Positions 44,720 through 54,524 are shown, numbered from the stretch's first letter. The stretch: DNA of 64,000 nt from Hyphomonas sp. (GCF_013823385.1 NZ_PNMA01000013.1:33956-97955); one strand, 5' to 3'. Made by a program: numbers and translations. The notes: generated by a model from the sequence alone, not told the origin.

Positions 44720-46123
44720 ATGACCCAATCCCCCCTGCCTTTTGACCTGAAAGCGGCTTCCGACATTCTGGCGGAAGCCACCCGCGGCGCTGATGATGGC
44801 GATCTCTATGTGCAGCGTTCGCGCTCCGAGAGCTTCGTGTTTGACGATGGCCGGCTGAAATCGGCCGCCTATGACACCGATCAGGGCTTTGGCCTGCGGG
44901 TCGTCGCGGGAGAAGCGCAGGGCCAGGGCTATGCCTCGCAACTGACGCTGGACGCCATCCGCCGCGCCGCCGATACCGCCGCCCAGGCCAAGCGCGGCCA
45001 TTCCGGCAAGCTGGCGACCGGGCCCCAGCCCACCAACCGCCGCCTCTATGCCCCCATCGACCCGACGCTGGCGCCCGCCTTCACCGACAAGACAAACCTC
45101 CTGGCCGAGATCGACGCCTTCGCCCGCGCGGCCGACCCGCGCGTGGTGCAGGTCTCCTGCTCGCTTTCGGGTAGCCATAGCGAGATCGACATCCTGCGCC
45201 CGGACGGGGCGCATTTCCATGACATCCGCCCGCTGGTGCGCCTCAACGTGTCGGTGACGCTTGAGGAAAACGGCCGGCGCGAATCGGCCGGCGCCGGCGC
45301 GGGCGGGCGCGCGGCCTATGACGAATGGATCGCCCCGGAGCGCTGGAAAGCCATGGTGGCCCGCGCGATCGAGAAAGCCTCGGTGAACCTCCAATCCATT
45401 CCCGCCCCGGCAGGGGAGATGGAAGTGGTGCTGGGCCCGGGCTGGCCCGCCGTGCTGCTGCATGAAGCGGTCGGCCACGGCCTGGAGGGCGACTTCAACC
45501 GCAAGGGCACGAGTGTCTATTCCGGCCAGATCGGCCAGCAGGTGGCCGCAAAAGGCGTGACCGTGATCGATGACGGCTCCATCGACGCGCGCCGTGGCTC
45601 GCTCTCCTTCGATGACGAGGGCACGCCGACCCAGCGCACCGTGCTGATCGAGGACGGCATCCTCAAGGGCTACATGCAGGACCGGATGAATGCCCGCCTG
45701 ATGGGCATGGCGCCGACCGGCAATGGCCGCCGTGAAAGCTATGAAGCCTCCACCATGCCGCGCATGACCAACACCGTGATGCTGGGCGGAGACAAGGACC
45801 CCAGGGAAATCGTCGCCTCGATCAAGCGCGGCCTCTGGGCGGTGGATTTCGGTGGCGGGCAGGTGGACATCACCTCCGGCAACTTTGTCTTTCAGTGTAC
45901 GGAGGCTTATCTCGTCGAGAACGGCAAGGTGGTGGCGCCTGTGAAGAATGCCACACTGATCGGCCATGGGCCGACGGTGCTGCGCGATGTGACGATGATC
46001 GGCAACGACTTTGCCATGGATGATGGCGTCGGCGTGTGCGGCAAGGCCGGGCAGTCTGTGCCCGTAGGCGTGGGTCAGCCGACACTGAAGGTCGGTGCCC
46101 TGACGGTTGGCGGGGCGGGATGA
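44720..46123 (+). CDS. tldD: Metalloprotease TldD
   Basis: Zinc protease that works with TldE/PmbA (not in this window) on unfolded or modified peptides. The active-site motif H248-E-A-V-G-H253 is in LLHEAVGHGLEGD, with the family blocks YRKGTSVYSG-like (RKGTSVYSGQIGQQ), DDEGTPTQ and a C-terminal Cys (VGVCGKAGQS). 467 residues. ATG 44720 is preceded by GGGAGG and lies at the family start; the frame extends upstream but without a protein pattern. It overlaps the rhodanese gene by the ATGA of stop and start. Confidence 0.95.
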   Translation: MTQSPLPFDLKAASDILAEATRGADDGDLYVQRSRSESFVFDDGRLKSAAYDTDQGFGLRVVAGEAQGQGYASQLTLDAIRRAADTAAQAKRGHSGKLATGPQPTNRRLYAPIDPTLAPAFTDKTNLLAEIDAFARAADPRVVQVSCSLSGSHSEIDILRPDGAHFHDIRPLVRLNVSVTLEENGRRESAGAGAGGRAAYDEWIAPERWKAMVARAIEKASVNLQSIPAPAGEMEVVLGPGWPAVLLHEAVGHGLEGDFNRKGTSVYSGQIGQQVAAKGVTVIDDGSIDARRGSLSFDDEGTPTQRTVLIEDGILKGYMQDRMNARLMGMAPTGNGRRESYEASTMPRMTNTVMLGGDKDPREIVASIKRGLWAVDFGGGQVDITSGNFVFQCTEAYLVENGKVVAPVKNATLIGHGPTVLRDVTMIGNDFAMDDGVGVCGKAGQSVPVGVGQPTLKVGALTVGGAG

Positions 46124-46521
46124 ACATTCAGGCCATCCTCGCGTCGATGTTTTCCCTCAAAGGGAATGACCGGGGCGCGCCGCCCGTGCAGCGCCTTTCG
46201 GCGCGCGAGGCGCATGAGAAACTGGCCGCCGGCGAGATCACGCTGATTGACGTGCGCACGCCGCCGGAATGGCGCCAGACCGGCACCGCCCCCGGCGCGC
46301 AGCGTATCACCCTTCAGGACAAGGACTTCCTGAAACAGCTGATGCAGGCCGCCGGCGGCTTTGAGGCGCCGGTCGCCTTCATCTGCCGCTCGGGCCAGCG
46401 TTCCGGCCAGGGCGCCGCCCAGGCGCGCGCGGTGGGCTTCACGCAGGTTTACAATGTCGTGGGCGGCATGGAAGGCCCCGGCGGCTGGCTAGCCGAGCGC
46501 CTGCCCGTCAGTCACAGTTGA
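46120..46521 (+). CDS. Rhodanese-like protein
   Basis: A 133-residue single-domain rhodanese with active-site C89 in FICRSGQRSGQGA. The ITLIDVRTPPEWRQTG CH2A block is also clear. It probably carries sulfane sulfur. Translationally coupled to tldD. No signal peptide; the first 15 residues are hydrophobic but short. Confidence 0.9.
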   Translation: MNIQAILASMFSLKGNDRGAPPVQRLSAREAHEKLAAGEITLIDVRTPPEWRQTGTAPGAQRITLQDKDFLKQLMQAAGGFEAPVAFICRSGQRSGQGAAQARAVGFTQVYNVVGGMEGPGGWLAERLPVSHS

Positions 46522-46528
46522 TGCGGCG

Positions 46529-46999
46529 ATGACGGGGCCCCTGCGGCTGCGCCGCGATCTTTCCCGGCCCCTGCCTTCGCCCGACTGGCCCGGCGGCATC
46601 AGCCTGGCTCCGTTCACAGATGGCATCGCCCCGGCCCTGCACGCTCTGATGGCCGAAGGATATGGCCCCGGCGAAGGGGACGTTTCCGGATTTGAGGACT
46701 GGTGGCCGGCCCTGCGCCGCGACAGCGAGTTCGACCCTCAGCTGGTCTTCACCGCCCGCGCCGGGGACGGATCCATTGCCGGGGTCTGCCAGTGCTGGAC
46801 GTCAGCCTTCGTGAAGGATCTGGTGGTGGCCCCCACCCACCGCCGGCGCGGCATCGGCGCGGCGCTGATGCTGACCGCCTTTGCCGCCTTCCAGGCTCGG
46901 GGCGCGCGCCATGTGGACCTGAAGGTAATGCCCGGCAATGCGCGCGCCATTGCGCTTTACCAGCGCCTCGGCATGACAGAGGCCAGGGACGCGCAATGA
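46529..46999 (+). CDS. GNAT family acetyltransferase
   Basis: A 156-residue acetyltransferase. The acetyl-CoA motif is VKDLVVAPTHRRRGIGAALMLTAFAAFQARG, followed by LKVMPGNARAIALYQRLGM. The substrate is unknown. It lies 7 bp after the rhodanese gene and its stop overlaps the start of the DUF454 gene (ATGA), so the run tldD-rhodanese-GNAT-DUF454 is one operon. Confidence 0.88.
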   Translation: MTGPLRLRRDLSRPLPSPDWPGGISLAPFTDGIAPALHALMAEGYGPGEGDVSGFEDWWPALRRDSEFDPQLVFTARAGDGSIAGVCQCWTSAFVKDLVVAPTHRRRGIGAALMLTAFAAFQARGARHVDLKVMPGNARAIALYQRLGMTEARDAQ

Positions 47000-47382
47000 C
47001 CCGGCCGCTGCTGATCCTGATCGGCCTCGTCTTCACCGGCCTTGCCATAATCGGCGCCATCCTGCCGGGGGTTCCGACAACGGTGTTCCTGATCGTGGCG
47101 CTTTGGGCCTTTACCCGCTCATCGGAGCGGCTGACGCGCTGGCTGGAACGTATCCCGATCCTCAAGACGGCGCTTCAGGAAGCCCGCCGCTTCGAGGAAC
47201 GCCGCGCCGTGCGCCCGGAAGTGAAACGCGTTGCCGTCGGCTTTGCCTGGGGCTCGGCCGTGGTGACGGCGGGGCTCAGCCAGTCTCTGACCCAACCGCT
47301 GGTGCTGATCGTGGCGCTGGCTGCAGTCGCCGCAACAGTCGTGATGATCCTTATACCAACAGACCGGGAACCGCCGCCCTGA
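46996..47382 (+). CDS. YbaN family (DUF454) inner-membrane protein
   Basis: A 128-residue protein with three to four membrane helices and the DUF454 signature ILPGVPTTVFLIVALWAFTRSSERL followed by WLERIPILKTALQ. Role unknown. The start overlaps the GNAT stop. Converges with the TonB-C gene, 5 bp between stops. Confidence 0.88.
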   Translation: MTRPLLILIGLVFTGLAIIGAILPGVPTTVFLIVALWAFTRSSERLTRWLERIPILKTALQEARRFEERRAVRPEVKRVAVGFAWGSAVVTAGLSQSLTQPLVLIVALAAVAATVVMILIPTDREPPP

Positions 47383-47387
47383 CGCCA

Positions 47388-47804
47388 TCAGGAAACGAGC
47401 GGGTCCACACATCCTTTGAGATCTGCCCGGCCTGGGATTGCGTCCGGCATACCCTCAATCCGGTATTCAAGCGGATAGACGATATTGTTTCGCTGAACGA
47501 TCCGGCCATCCCGCCGGGCCGGCATGAACCGCACCTCCTCCATCGCCGCTGTCGCGCTGGCGCAAAACTCCGGATGCGAGCAGCGCGGATGAATGTTGCT
47601 GGTGCGCCCGCGCGTATCCACGGAGAACTCAACCTCGCAATAGCCCTGCAGCATCATGCGCGCAGCGCCCACAGGGTAGGAGGGCATGGGCGGCCGGACG
47701 GGACGAGGCTCCACGTCCGGCAAACGCCCCTGCGCCAGTGCCGGCGGCCCGCCCAGTGCCGCCACCAGCAGCCCAGCCATCAACGCCCTGAAAATCACCC
47801 GCAC
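47388..47804 (-). CDS. Secreted protein with TonB C-terminal-like domain
   Basis: A 138-residue protein with a signal peptide (VIFRALMAGLLVAALGGPPALA) and a TonB/TolA-like C-terminal domain (about 38-120), recognised from PMPSYPVGAARMMLQGYCEVEFSVD and FCASATAAMEEVRFMPARRDG. It has no TM anchor apart from the signal and lacks a long Pro-rich linker, so it is probably not a genuine energy transducer. The start is GTG 47804, or GTG 47798. Divergence from or coupling to other genes is not evident. Confidence 0.7.
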   Translation of the reverse strand: MRVIFRALMAGLLVAALGGPPALAQGRLPDVEPRPVRPPMPSYPVGAARMMLQGYCEVEFSVDTRGRTSNIHPRCSHPEFCASATAAMEEVRFMPARRDGRIVQRNNIVYPLEYRIEGMPDAIPGRADLKGCVDPLVS

Positions 47805-47860
47805 ACCCCCGCAATCAATACGGGAAGATTAGTCTCCGGAAAGCTGCCGATCAAGCCGCT

Positions 47861-49063
47861 TCAGCGCACCCAGGCGCCCGGCGTGTTGGTGCGATAGCCA
47901 AGCGAGGTATATGCCGCGTCGATCAGGCTCTGGCCGCGATCATTCAACAGCAGGCCGCCGCCCATCTGGTTCATGGTATAGCTGAAGGCCATGCGCGCTT
48001 CGGGGTCTGCAAAGCCGATGGAGCCGCCCGCGCCGACATGACCAAAGGCCGCCTCGCCCATGATCGCGCTGGTGCCGGGGCCAAGATTGAGCCCGCGATT
48101 GTCCATCGATTTCATATAGCCCGACGCAAAGCGTGTCGGGATCAGCAGGGTGGCGTCGCGCTGGGTGGCGGTGGTGACGCGGCCCATCGCGGCGAGACGG
48201 TCTGCCGAGACGAGCTTGCCGGAATTGGTGGCAAGCTCTGTATACCACGCCACTTGCCCGCGCGCATTCGACAGCCCGCCGCCCCCGCCAATCTCTGCGG
48301 CCTGGCCCTTGCGGTCGTTGAAATCCCAGCCGCCGGTATTGAGGAAGGATTTGTGCTGGATGGAACCCGGGTCCGTCATCAGCGCGATGGTGAATTCCGT
48401 AGGCTGATCGGTGGGCTGAGGCTGATACATGCGGATGGGGGCAATATGCACCTTTTCGCTTTCCGGCAGGCCGATCCAGAATTTCGCGCCGGTCTTTTCC
48501 GCCACTTCCTCACGGAAGAAGGTGCCGAGCGACTTGCCGGAAACCCGGCGGACCAGCTCGCCCACCGTCCAGCCGAAATTGATCATGTGATAGCCGTTGC
48601 GCGTGCCCACTTCCCAGAAGGCTTCCTCATCCGCCATGCGGCCGGTCATATAGTCCCAGTCGGCAAAGCCGCCGGGCTTTACCGGATCGCGCAGGGTGGG
48701 CAGGGCGCTCTCATGGTTCAGCATCATCTGAACGGTGGTCTTTTCCTTCCCGTTCTTCGCAAATTCCGGCCAGTAGTCCTTCACCAGCGCGTTGGGATTA
48801 AGCGCTCCCCGGTCGATCAGGATATGCGCGCAGGTGGCCACCGCCGCCTTGGTGCAGGAGAAGACGATGGAGACGGTGTCCTCCTGCCAGGGGTCGCCCG
48901 TTTCCGGATTGGCCATACCGCCCCAGAGATCCACCACCGTCTGCCCATCCACAGAGAGGCACACCGAGGCGCCCACCTCGCCGCGCGCCGCAAAATTGCG
49001 CTCAAATTCCTCGCGCACCTTCGCGAATTTCGGATCGCACTTTCCCTGCACGCTGGCGGTCAT
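47861..49063 (-). CDS. Serine hydrolase, beta-lactamase/EstB family
   Basis: A 400-residue cytoplasmic esterase-like protein with the class C beta-lactamase fold. The S-x-x-K motif is S69-C-T-K72, with a tyrosine motif in NGYHMINFGW and the third box GHVGAGGS. No signal peptide. Members hydrolyse esters or small lactones rather than beta-lactams. Single gene, divergent from the MAPEG gene. Confidence 0.88.
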   Translation of the reverse strand: MTASVQGKCDPKFAKVREEFERNFAARGEVGASVCLSVDGQTVVDLWGGMANPETGDPWQEDTVSIVFSCTKAAVATCAHILIDRGALNPNALVKDYWPEFAKNGKEKTTVQMMLNHESALPTLRDPVKPGGFADWDYMTGRMADEEAFWEVGTRNGYHMINFGWTVGELVRRVSGKSLGTFFREEVAEKTGAKFWIGLPESEKVHIAPIRMYQPQPTDQPTEFTIALMTDPGSIQHKSFLNTGGWDFNDRKGQAAEIGGGGGLSNARGQVAWYTELATNSGKLVSADRLAAMGRVTTATQRDATLLIPTRFASGYMKSMDNRGLNLGPGTSAIMGEAAFGHVGAGGSIGFADPEARMAFSYTMNQMGGGLLLNDRGQSLIDAAYTSLGYRTNTPGAWVR

Positions 49064-49218
49064 CTCATTCCTCCCAAGGTTCTTTTGACCGGAACGTTAG
49101 CCGGTTTGGGCGCCTTTGGGAGGGCTGACCATGCGTCAGCCCCCCAAGGCACGCTTTGACAGGCGGCGCAGGCCGGCGCAGTTTCAGGCTCACAACAATG
49201 TCAGACGGGGGAGTTTCC

Positions 49219-49647
49219 ATGACAGTTGAACTACTGGCGGCGCTGATCGTGATTGCGCTGGGCCTGGTGCAGGTGATCCTGCAGGCGTCCGAATTCCGGC
49301 GCGTCCACGGCGTGCCCTATGCCAACACCGCGCAGGATGCGCCGCCTGCCGAGCCGGATTCGGTCCTGCTGGGCCGGCTGACCCGCGCCCTGCGCAATCT
49401 GCATGAAACGCTGCCCTTCTTCCTGGGCGTGGTGATCATTCTGGCGCTGATGGATCATTCCACGGCGGTCACGCGCATCGCCGCCCTCGTCTTCGCCGGG
49501 GCGCGGGTCGTTTACCTGCCGCTCTATGCGATGGGCGTGCCCTATCTGCGCGGCCTTGTCTGGACGGTCTCTTTCGTGGCGCTGATCACGCTGGTCGTCT
49601 CCGCCCTCGGCGCGGCAGACTGGGCGGGCCTGCTCTCCAGCCTCTGA
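49219..49647 (+). CDS. MAPEG family membrane protein
   Basis: A 142-residue protein with four helices and the MAPEG signature RALRNLHETLPFFLGVVII, where an Asn/Glu pair and an Arg bind glutathione in relatives. ATG 49219 is favoured by GGGGGAG right before it; an in-frame ATG 21 bases upstream (49198) would read through that site. A bidirectional terminator follows. Confidence 0.85.
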   Translation: MTVELLAALIVIALGLVQVILQASEFRRVHGVPYANTAQDAPPAEPDSVLLGRLTRALRNLHETLPFFLGVVIILALMDHSTAVTRIAALVFAGARVVYLPLYAMGVPYLRGLVWTVSFVALITLVVSALGAADWAGLLSSL

Positions 49648-49668
49648 GGCCCGGCGACATCCCAAACG

Positions 49669-49700
49669 AAAAGGGCCGCCCCGATGGGACGGCCCTTTTT
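49669..49700. terminator. Bidirectional terminator MAPEG / clpA
   Basis: AAAAGGGCCGCCC-CGAT-GGGaCGGCCCTTTTT: a stem with a single A bulge flanked by A and T runs, between convergent genes. Confidence 0.9.
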
Positions 49701-49721
49701 GATTTCAAGCAACGCTGAAGA

Positions 49722-52037
49722 TCAGGCCGCCGGTTCCTCGGTCTGGTCCTTGGTCGGCTTTTTCTTCTTCGGCGGCTCGGCGAGATATTTGAAGGTGAGT
49801 TCCTCGCCATTCTTGTGGAGGTCGATCTTGACGACGCCGCCCTTCTGCAGCTGGCCGAAGAGAAGCTCTTCCGCCATCGGCTTCTTGACGAATTCCTGGA
49901 TCGTGCGGGACAGGGGCCGCGCGCCCATCTCGGCATCGAAGCCGCGCTTGGCCAGCCATTCGCGCGCCGGTTTCGACACTTCGATGGAGACGTTGCGGTC
50001 TTCCAGCTGGACTTCCAGCTGCAGGATGAACTTCTCCACCACGCGGTCGATGATTTCCGGCGTCAGGCCGCCGAAGGTGACGATGGCATCAAGGCGGTTG
50101 CGGAATTCCGGCGTGAACATGCGCTTGAGCGCTTCTTCCTGTTCCTCATCCTTCTTGCCGCGGCCAAAGCCGATGGAGTTTTTCGCCGCATCCGAAGCGC
50201 CCGCATTGGTCGTCATGATGACGATGACATTGCGGAAATCGACCTTGCGGCCGTTGGCATCGGTCAGCGCGCCATTGTCCATCACCTGCAGCAGGATGTT
50301 GAAGAGGTCCGGGTGAGCCTTCTCGATCTCGTCGAGCAGCAGCACGCAATGGGGGTGCTGGTCGACGCCATCGGTGAGCAGGCCGCCCTCATCATAGCCG
50401 ACATAGCCCGGAGGCGCGCCGATCAGACGGCTGACGGTATGGCGCTCCATGTATTCCGACATGTCGAAGCGCAGCATCTCGACGCCCATGATGGAGGCGA
50501 GCTGTTTGGCGACTTCTGTTTTACCGACGCCCGTGGGGCCGGTGAAGAGGTAGGAGCCGATCGGCTTGTTGGGCTCGCGCAGGCCCGCGCGGGCGAGCTT
50601 GATCGAGGCCGACAGCGCTTCGATGGCTTCGTCCTGGCCGAACACGACGCGCTTGAGATCGCTTTCCAGCGATTTGAGCGCGGCCGCATCGTCGGACGTG
50701 ACCTGCTTGGGGGGAATGCGCGCGATCTTGGCGACGACCGCCTCGATGTCCCGCGCGCCCACGGTTTTCTTGCGCTTCGACGCCGGCAGCAGCCATTGGG
50801 CGGCCCCTGCCTCGTCGATCACGTCGATCGCCTTGTCGGGCAGCTTGCGGTCGGTGATGTAGCGGTCCGACAGCTCGACGGCCGATTTGATGGCCTCGTT
50901 GGTGTATTTCAGGCCGTGGAAATCCTCGAACTTCGATTTCAGACCCGTGAGGATCTTGATCGTGTCCGGCACCGTCGGCTCCACCACATCGATCTTGCGG
51001 AAGCGGCGGGAGAGCGCGCGGTCCTTCTCGAAGTGCTGCTTGTATTCCTTGAAGGTGGTCGAGCCCATGCAGCGCAGGCCCCCGGACTGGAGCGCAGGCT
51101 TCAGGAGGTTCGACGCATCCATCGCGCCGCCGGAGGTGGCGCCGGCGCCGATGATGGTGTGGATCTCGTCGATGAACAGGATGGCTTTTTCCTGCTGTTC
51201 GAGTTCCTTCATCACCGATTTGAGGCGTTCCTCGAAATCGCCGCGATAGCGGGTGCCGGCCAGCAGGGCGCCCATGTCGAGCGACCAGATGATGGCATCA
51301 TCCAGGATTTCGGGCGCTTCGCCATCGACGATGCGCTTGGCCAGGCCCTCGGCGATGGCCGTCTTGCCGACGCCGGGATCGCCGACGAGGATCGGGTTGT
51401 TCTTGTTGCGGCGGCAGAGCACCTCAATGCAGCGGTTGACCTCCATATCGCGGCCGATCAGCGGGTCGATCTTGCCGGCCCGCGCCTTGGCGTTGAGGTT
51501 CACGCAATAGGTGTCGAGCGCCTCATGGCCCTGCTTCACCGGTTCTTCCTCTGAGGCTTCTGCGCCGCGCGGGGTAGACGGGCGCGACATGCCCGGCTGC
51601 TTGGCAACGCCGTGGGAGATGAAATTGACCGCATCATACCGCGTCATGTCCTGTTCCTGCAGGAAATAGGCGGCATGGCTTTCGCGCTCGGAGAAGATCG
51701 AAACGAGGACATTGGCGCCCGTCACTTCTTCCCGGCCGGAACTTTCGACATGCAGGATGGCGCGCTGCACGACGCGCTGGAAGGCCGCCGTCGGCTGCAC
51801 CCGGCCTTCGCTGTCATCGACGATGAGGCTTGAAAGCTCCTCGTCGATATAGCGGGTCAGGTCACCGCGCAACGCCTCTATATCCACCTTGCAGGCCCCC
51901 ATGACTTCGCGGGCGTGCTCATCATCGGTGAGCGCCAGAAGGAGATGCTCGAGCGTGGCATACTCATGCTCGCGTTCGGACGCGAGCGTGAGGGCCTTTT
52001 CGAGGGCCGTTTCGAGAGAGGGGGAGAGACGTGGCAA
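49722..52037 (-). CDS. clpA: ATP-dependent Clp protease ATP-binding subunit ClpA
   Basis: AAA+ unfoldase that feeds substrates to ClpP. An N-terminal Clp repeat domain starts SPSLETALEKALTLA (about 1-145), D1 has Walker A GDPGVGKT and Walker B LFIDEIHT, and D2 has GPTGVGKTE and VLLLDEIEKAH with the EYMERH region. The ClpP-contact IGF loop is present (NSIGFGRG). 771 residues. The start is TTG 52037; upstream in-frame sequence lacks a start. clpS precedes it on the same strand, the normal order. A C-terminal acidic/basic tail (PPKKKKPTKDQTEEPAA) is unusual in length. Confidence 0.97.
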   Translation of the reverse strand: MPRLSPSLETALEKALTLASEREHEYATLEHLLLALTDDEHAREVMGACKVDIEALRGDLTRYIDEELSSLIVDDSEGRVQPTAAFQRVVQRAILHVESSGREEVTGANVLVSIFSERESHAAYFLQEQDMTRYDAVNFISHGVAKQPGMSRPSTPRGAEASEEEPVKQGHEALDTYCVNLNAKARAGKIDPLIGRDMEVNRCIEVLCRRNKNNPILVGDPGVGKTAIAEGLAKRIVDGEAPEILDDAIIWSLDMGALLAGTRYRGDFEERLKSVMKELEQQEKAILFIDEIHTIIGAGATSGGAMDASNLLKPALQSGGLRCMGSTTFKEYKQHFEKDRALSRRFRKIDVVEPTVPDTIKILTGLKSKFEDFHGLKYTNEAIKSAVELSDRYITDRKLPDKAIDVIDEAGAAQWLLPASKRKKTVGARDIEAVVAKIARIPPKQVTSDDAAALKSLESDLKRVVFGQDEAIEALSASIKLARAGLREPNKPIGSYLFTGPTGVGKTEVAKQLASIMGVEMLRFDMSEYMERHTVSRLIGAPPGYVGYDEGGLLTDGVDQHPHCVLLLDEIEKAHPDLFNILLQVMDNGALTDANGRKVDFRNVIVIMTTNAGASDAAKNSIGFGRGKKDEEQEEALKRMFTPEFRNRLDAIVTFGGLTPEIIDRVVEKFILQLEVQLEDRNVSIEVSKPAREWLAKRGFDAEMGARPLSRTIQEFVKKPMAEELLFGQLQKGGVVKIDLHKNGEELTFKYLAEPPKKKKPTKDQTEEPAA

Positions 52038-52094
52038 GGGATGAAGCCTTCCGGGGGTATGTGTGAACGTGGCCTGTTGTTTCTATATAGTGGC

Positions 52095-52478
52095 TTAGTC
52101 TTCTTTCTCCATGACGCACTGGAGAGGATGTTCGTGGCGGCGCGCAAGATCAAGCACCTGAGCTACCTTCGTCTCGGCAACTTCATATGTATAGACCCCG
52201 CACAGCCCCACACCCTTCTGGTGGACGTGAAGCATGATCCGGGTCGCCTGCTCGCGGGAGCGGTTGAAGAACCGCTCGAGGATGAACACGACGAATTCCA
52301 TCGGCGTGTAATCATCATTCAGCAGAAGCACCCGGTAGAGCGACGGCTTCTTGGTCTTGATCCGCGTTTCCGTGGCCAGGTCAAAGCCTGTGCCATCCCC
52401 GTCCCCCGGCTGGCTGCCCCCAGGGCTGCCGGAGTTCGATGATCCATTCATCCGGACCGGGTCGAAATCGCTGCTCAT
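52095..52478 (-). CDS. clpS: ClpS adaptor protein
   Basis: N-end-rule adaptor that gives ClpA its substrates. The core domain (about residues 45-127) has the motifs [20 protein letters not shown] (binding-pocket Asn-Asp-Asp), [15 protein letters not shown] (His pocket) and [29 protein letters not shown] disordered N-terminal extension rich in Gly, Ser and Asp (1-40) is longer than in E. coli, where it serves to regulate ClpA. ATG 52478 has only a poor ribosome site; ATG 52454 would still keep the core. Confidence 0.93.
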   Translation of the reverse strand: MSSDFDPVRMNGSSNSGSPGGSQPGDGDGTGFDLATETRIKTKKPSLYRVLLLNDDYTPMEFVVFILERFFNRSREQATRIMLHVHQKGVGLCGVYTYEVAETKVAQVLDLARRHEHPLQCVMEKED

Positions 52479-52617
52479 GCTGATCAAGATATACGTTCCT
52501 GTGAGAGATTGAAGATGCATTTACCGTCTAAATCCAGCTCTGCACGCTTTCGTGGCAGCCACACCGTGGCAGCCCTCGCGTAAAGCAGCGCCAGGGAAGG
52601 GTATCGGCCGGGCGTCT

Positions 52618-53934
52618 TCAATGTTCCTTTTTCGAGCGGGCCTGGAAGGCCCTGTTGATGCGGCTGCCGGGCCTGAGAGACAGGCGTTCGGCAATCAGTG
52701 AGTCGGCGAGCCCGTGGATTTTGCCACGGATGGCAGCTTCCGTGAGCGTCCAGTCGATGACATCGCGCTGGGCATGGCTGCCGCCGAACGTGCCGTAGAT
52801 CTGGCGCGCCGGGAAAAGCAGCTCGGCGGCCTCCATATAGTGTCCCCGGTCGAAAGCGACGAGTCCCTCGATCACCGGACGGCCGGTATGGGCCATCCAG
52901 TCGCGCATTTCCCCAGGATCGGCGCCCTCGGCGGCGACCAGCAGGTCGAGCGCGTCATTGCGGCGGCCCGCCCCGATGAAGGCCATGGCGGCGTGCATGT
53001 CGTTGAAGGGATAGCAGCGGCCATCGGCATGCTGGGTCCAGGCATCGGCCAGCTCTTCCCAGCGCTCGCCCACATCCACTCCGATCACCTGCAGCCGCCA
53101 GAGCAGCGCGGCCGCGTCCGCCAGGTTCATCGCAATGGTGCTTTCCCCGGCGCGGATCTCGTCATCATAGAGCTGCAGCGCGGCGTCGAACTCGCCCAGT
53201 TCCAGATGGCAGAGGGCCAGATGCCACCAGTTGTGGATTTTCAGGAAACTGTCGGGCTGGGCCCAGTGCTGGCGGCGCCGGCGGATGAAATCGCGCCCTT
53301 CCTCGGCCCGGCCCTGCATTTCCATCACATGCGCCACGGCATGATGGGCCCAGGCATCCTCGGCATCCTTTTCCAGCGCTTCCCGGCCGGCCGCTTCGGC
53401 GCGGTCATAGTCGCCTGCCTCTTCAAGGCCGAAGGCCAGCATCCCCAGAAGGAATGACCGCTCGGGCAGCTTCTCCCAGGCCGGCAGCGCGCGGGCGATC
53501 CGGTCGCGCAGATTGCGGGCGTTCGCCGTGAGGAAGTCGATCTGGTGCCCGGCCAGCAGGGCAAGATAATCGCGCGGATGGAAGGCCGACCACATATCCA
53601 GCACGCGCCCGGCCTCGGTCCAGTGGCCCACCGTGGCAGCCTGCAGCGCCCTGACATGCGCCGCCTCGCGCTCGCTCGGGGCGGGGTGTTCCTTTTCGAT
53701 GTCCCGCAGGATGCGCCGCGCGCCGGCGGTCGCGCCCGGCTCGGTCGACATGACATAGATCCAGGCCTTGGCGATCTTCGCCATGCCGAAGTCGGGCGAC
53801 TCGGCGATCGCATCATCCAGCGGCGCCACCGGGTCGCCCCGGAACCGCGCAAAGCGGCGGCAGGAAAGATCAAACAGCTCCGCTGCCTTCGGGCTGGCGC
53901 CCGGCAGACTGTTTCCCTGACGGTCCTGTATCAT
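52618..53934 (-). CDS. TPR protein, TTC38-like
   Basis: A 438-residue soluble protein built of helical repeats, resembling the TTC38 family (RDYLALLAGHQIDFLTAN, AFGLEEAGDYDRAEAAGREAL, DAWAHHAVAHVMEMQGRAEEG, NWWHLALCHLELGEFDAALQLYDD). It has no known enzymatic residues, and its function is unknown in bacteria. ATG 53934 is supported by GGGGGA. It lies downstream of phasin and of a terminator, so it is likely a separate unit. Confidence 0.78.
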   Translation of the reverse strand: MIQDRQGNSLPGASPKAAELFDLSCRRFARFRGDPVAPLDDAIAESPDFGMAKIAKAWIYVMSTEPGATAGARRILRDIEKEHPAPSEREAAHVRALQAATVGHWTEAGRVLDMWSAFHPRDYLALLAGHQIDFLTANARNLRDRIARALPAWEKLPERSFLLGMLAFGLEEAGDYDRAEAAGREALEKDAEDAWAHHAVAHVMEMQGRAEEGRDFIRRRRQHWAQPDSFLKIHNWWHLALCHLELGEFDAALQLYDDEIRAGESTIAMNLADAAALLWRLQVIGVDVGERWEELADAWTQHADGRCYPFNDMHAAMAFIGAGRRNDALDLLVAAEGADPGEMRDWMAHTGRPVIEGLVAFDRGHYMEAAELLFPARQIYGTFGGSHAQRDVIDWTLTEAAIRGKIHGLADSLIAERLSLRPGSRINRAFQARSKKEH

Positions 53935-54007
53935 CGCGACGTCCCCCAGACGCTGACAGAAATTACCATAGATCGGTTCTGGCCGGGGGCAAACCACTGC
54001 GGAAAAG

Positions 54008-54038
54008 ACAAAGGCCGGACCAACCGGCCCGGCCTTTT
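54008..54038 (-). terminator. Terminator of the phasin gene
   Basis: AAAGGCCGG...CCGGCCCGGCCTTT; on the minus strand the stem AAGGCCG/CGGCCTT is followed by TTGTCTTTTCC. It lies between phasin and the TPR gene. Confidence 0.75.
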
Positions 54039-54107
54039 CAATCTACGCTTCCACTCTACTGCCGGGCGTTGGGAGGAAACGCCGGAGGCGGAAAACGGAT
54101 CAGTGTG

Positions 54108-54524
54108 TTACTTCGCCAGACGCGTCATGAACGGCTTGGCGGCTTCGCGCCAGGCGCCCATGCAGAGTTCCGCCTGCGCGGTGAGTTCAGCGGTATAGGC
54201 CGAGAACATCGACTTGGCGTAGCCAGACTGGATCTGGAACAGTTCGCGCGGGTCGCGGGCCGAGGCGAGGGCCTGGGTCAGCTCGACGCCCTGTTCCATC
54301 GCCTGGGTCATGAAGTTCATGTTGCGGCTGCCGATTTCGCGCATCGTTTCGGTCGAAACGGCGGCGCTGTCTTTCAGCGCCTTGACGCCATCTTCGGTGA
54401 ACTCGGAAAACTTGGAGGCAAAGCCAGCCATCGTGTCCATACCGGCTTCGATATTCTTGGTGGCAGCTTCGGTCGGACGGGCTTCAGCCTTGGCGCGGGA
54501 GGCAGATGTGGTCGTCTTAGCCAT
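54108..54524 (-). CDS. Phasin (polyhydroxyalkanoate granule protein)
   Basis: A 138-residue helical protein of the Phasin_2 type that coats PHA granules. The central helix pattern ASKFSEFTEDGVKALKDSAAVSTETMREIGSRNM and FELQ-like FQIQSGYAKSMFSAYTAEL is diagnostic. The N-terminus is Lys/Ala-rich. No Cys cluster or membrane helix. A well-spaced promoter stands directly upstream. PHA synthase is not in the window. Confidence 0.9.
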   Translation of the reverse strand: MAKTTTSASRAKAEARPTEAATKNIEAGMDTMAGFASKFSEFTEDGVKALKDSAAVSTETMREIGSRNMNFMTQAMEQGVELTQALASARDPRELFQIQSGYAKSMFSAYTAELTAQAELCMGAWREAAKPFMTRLAK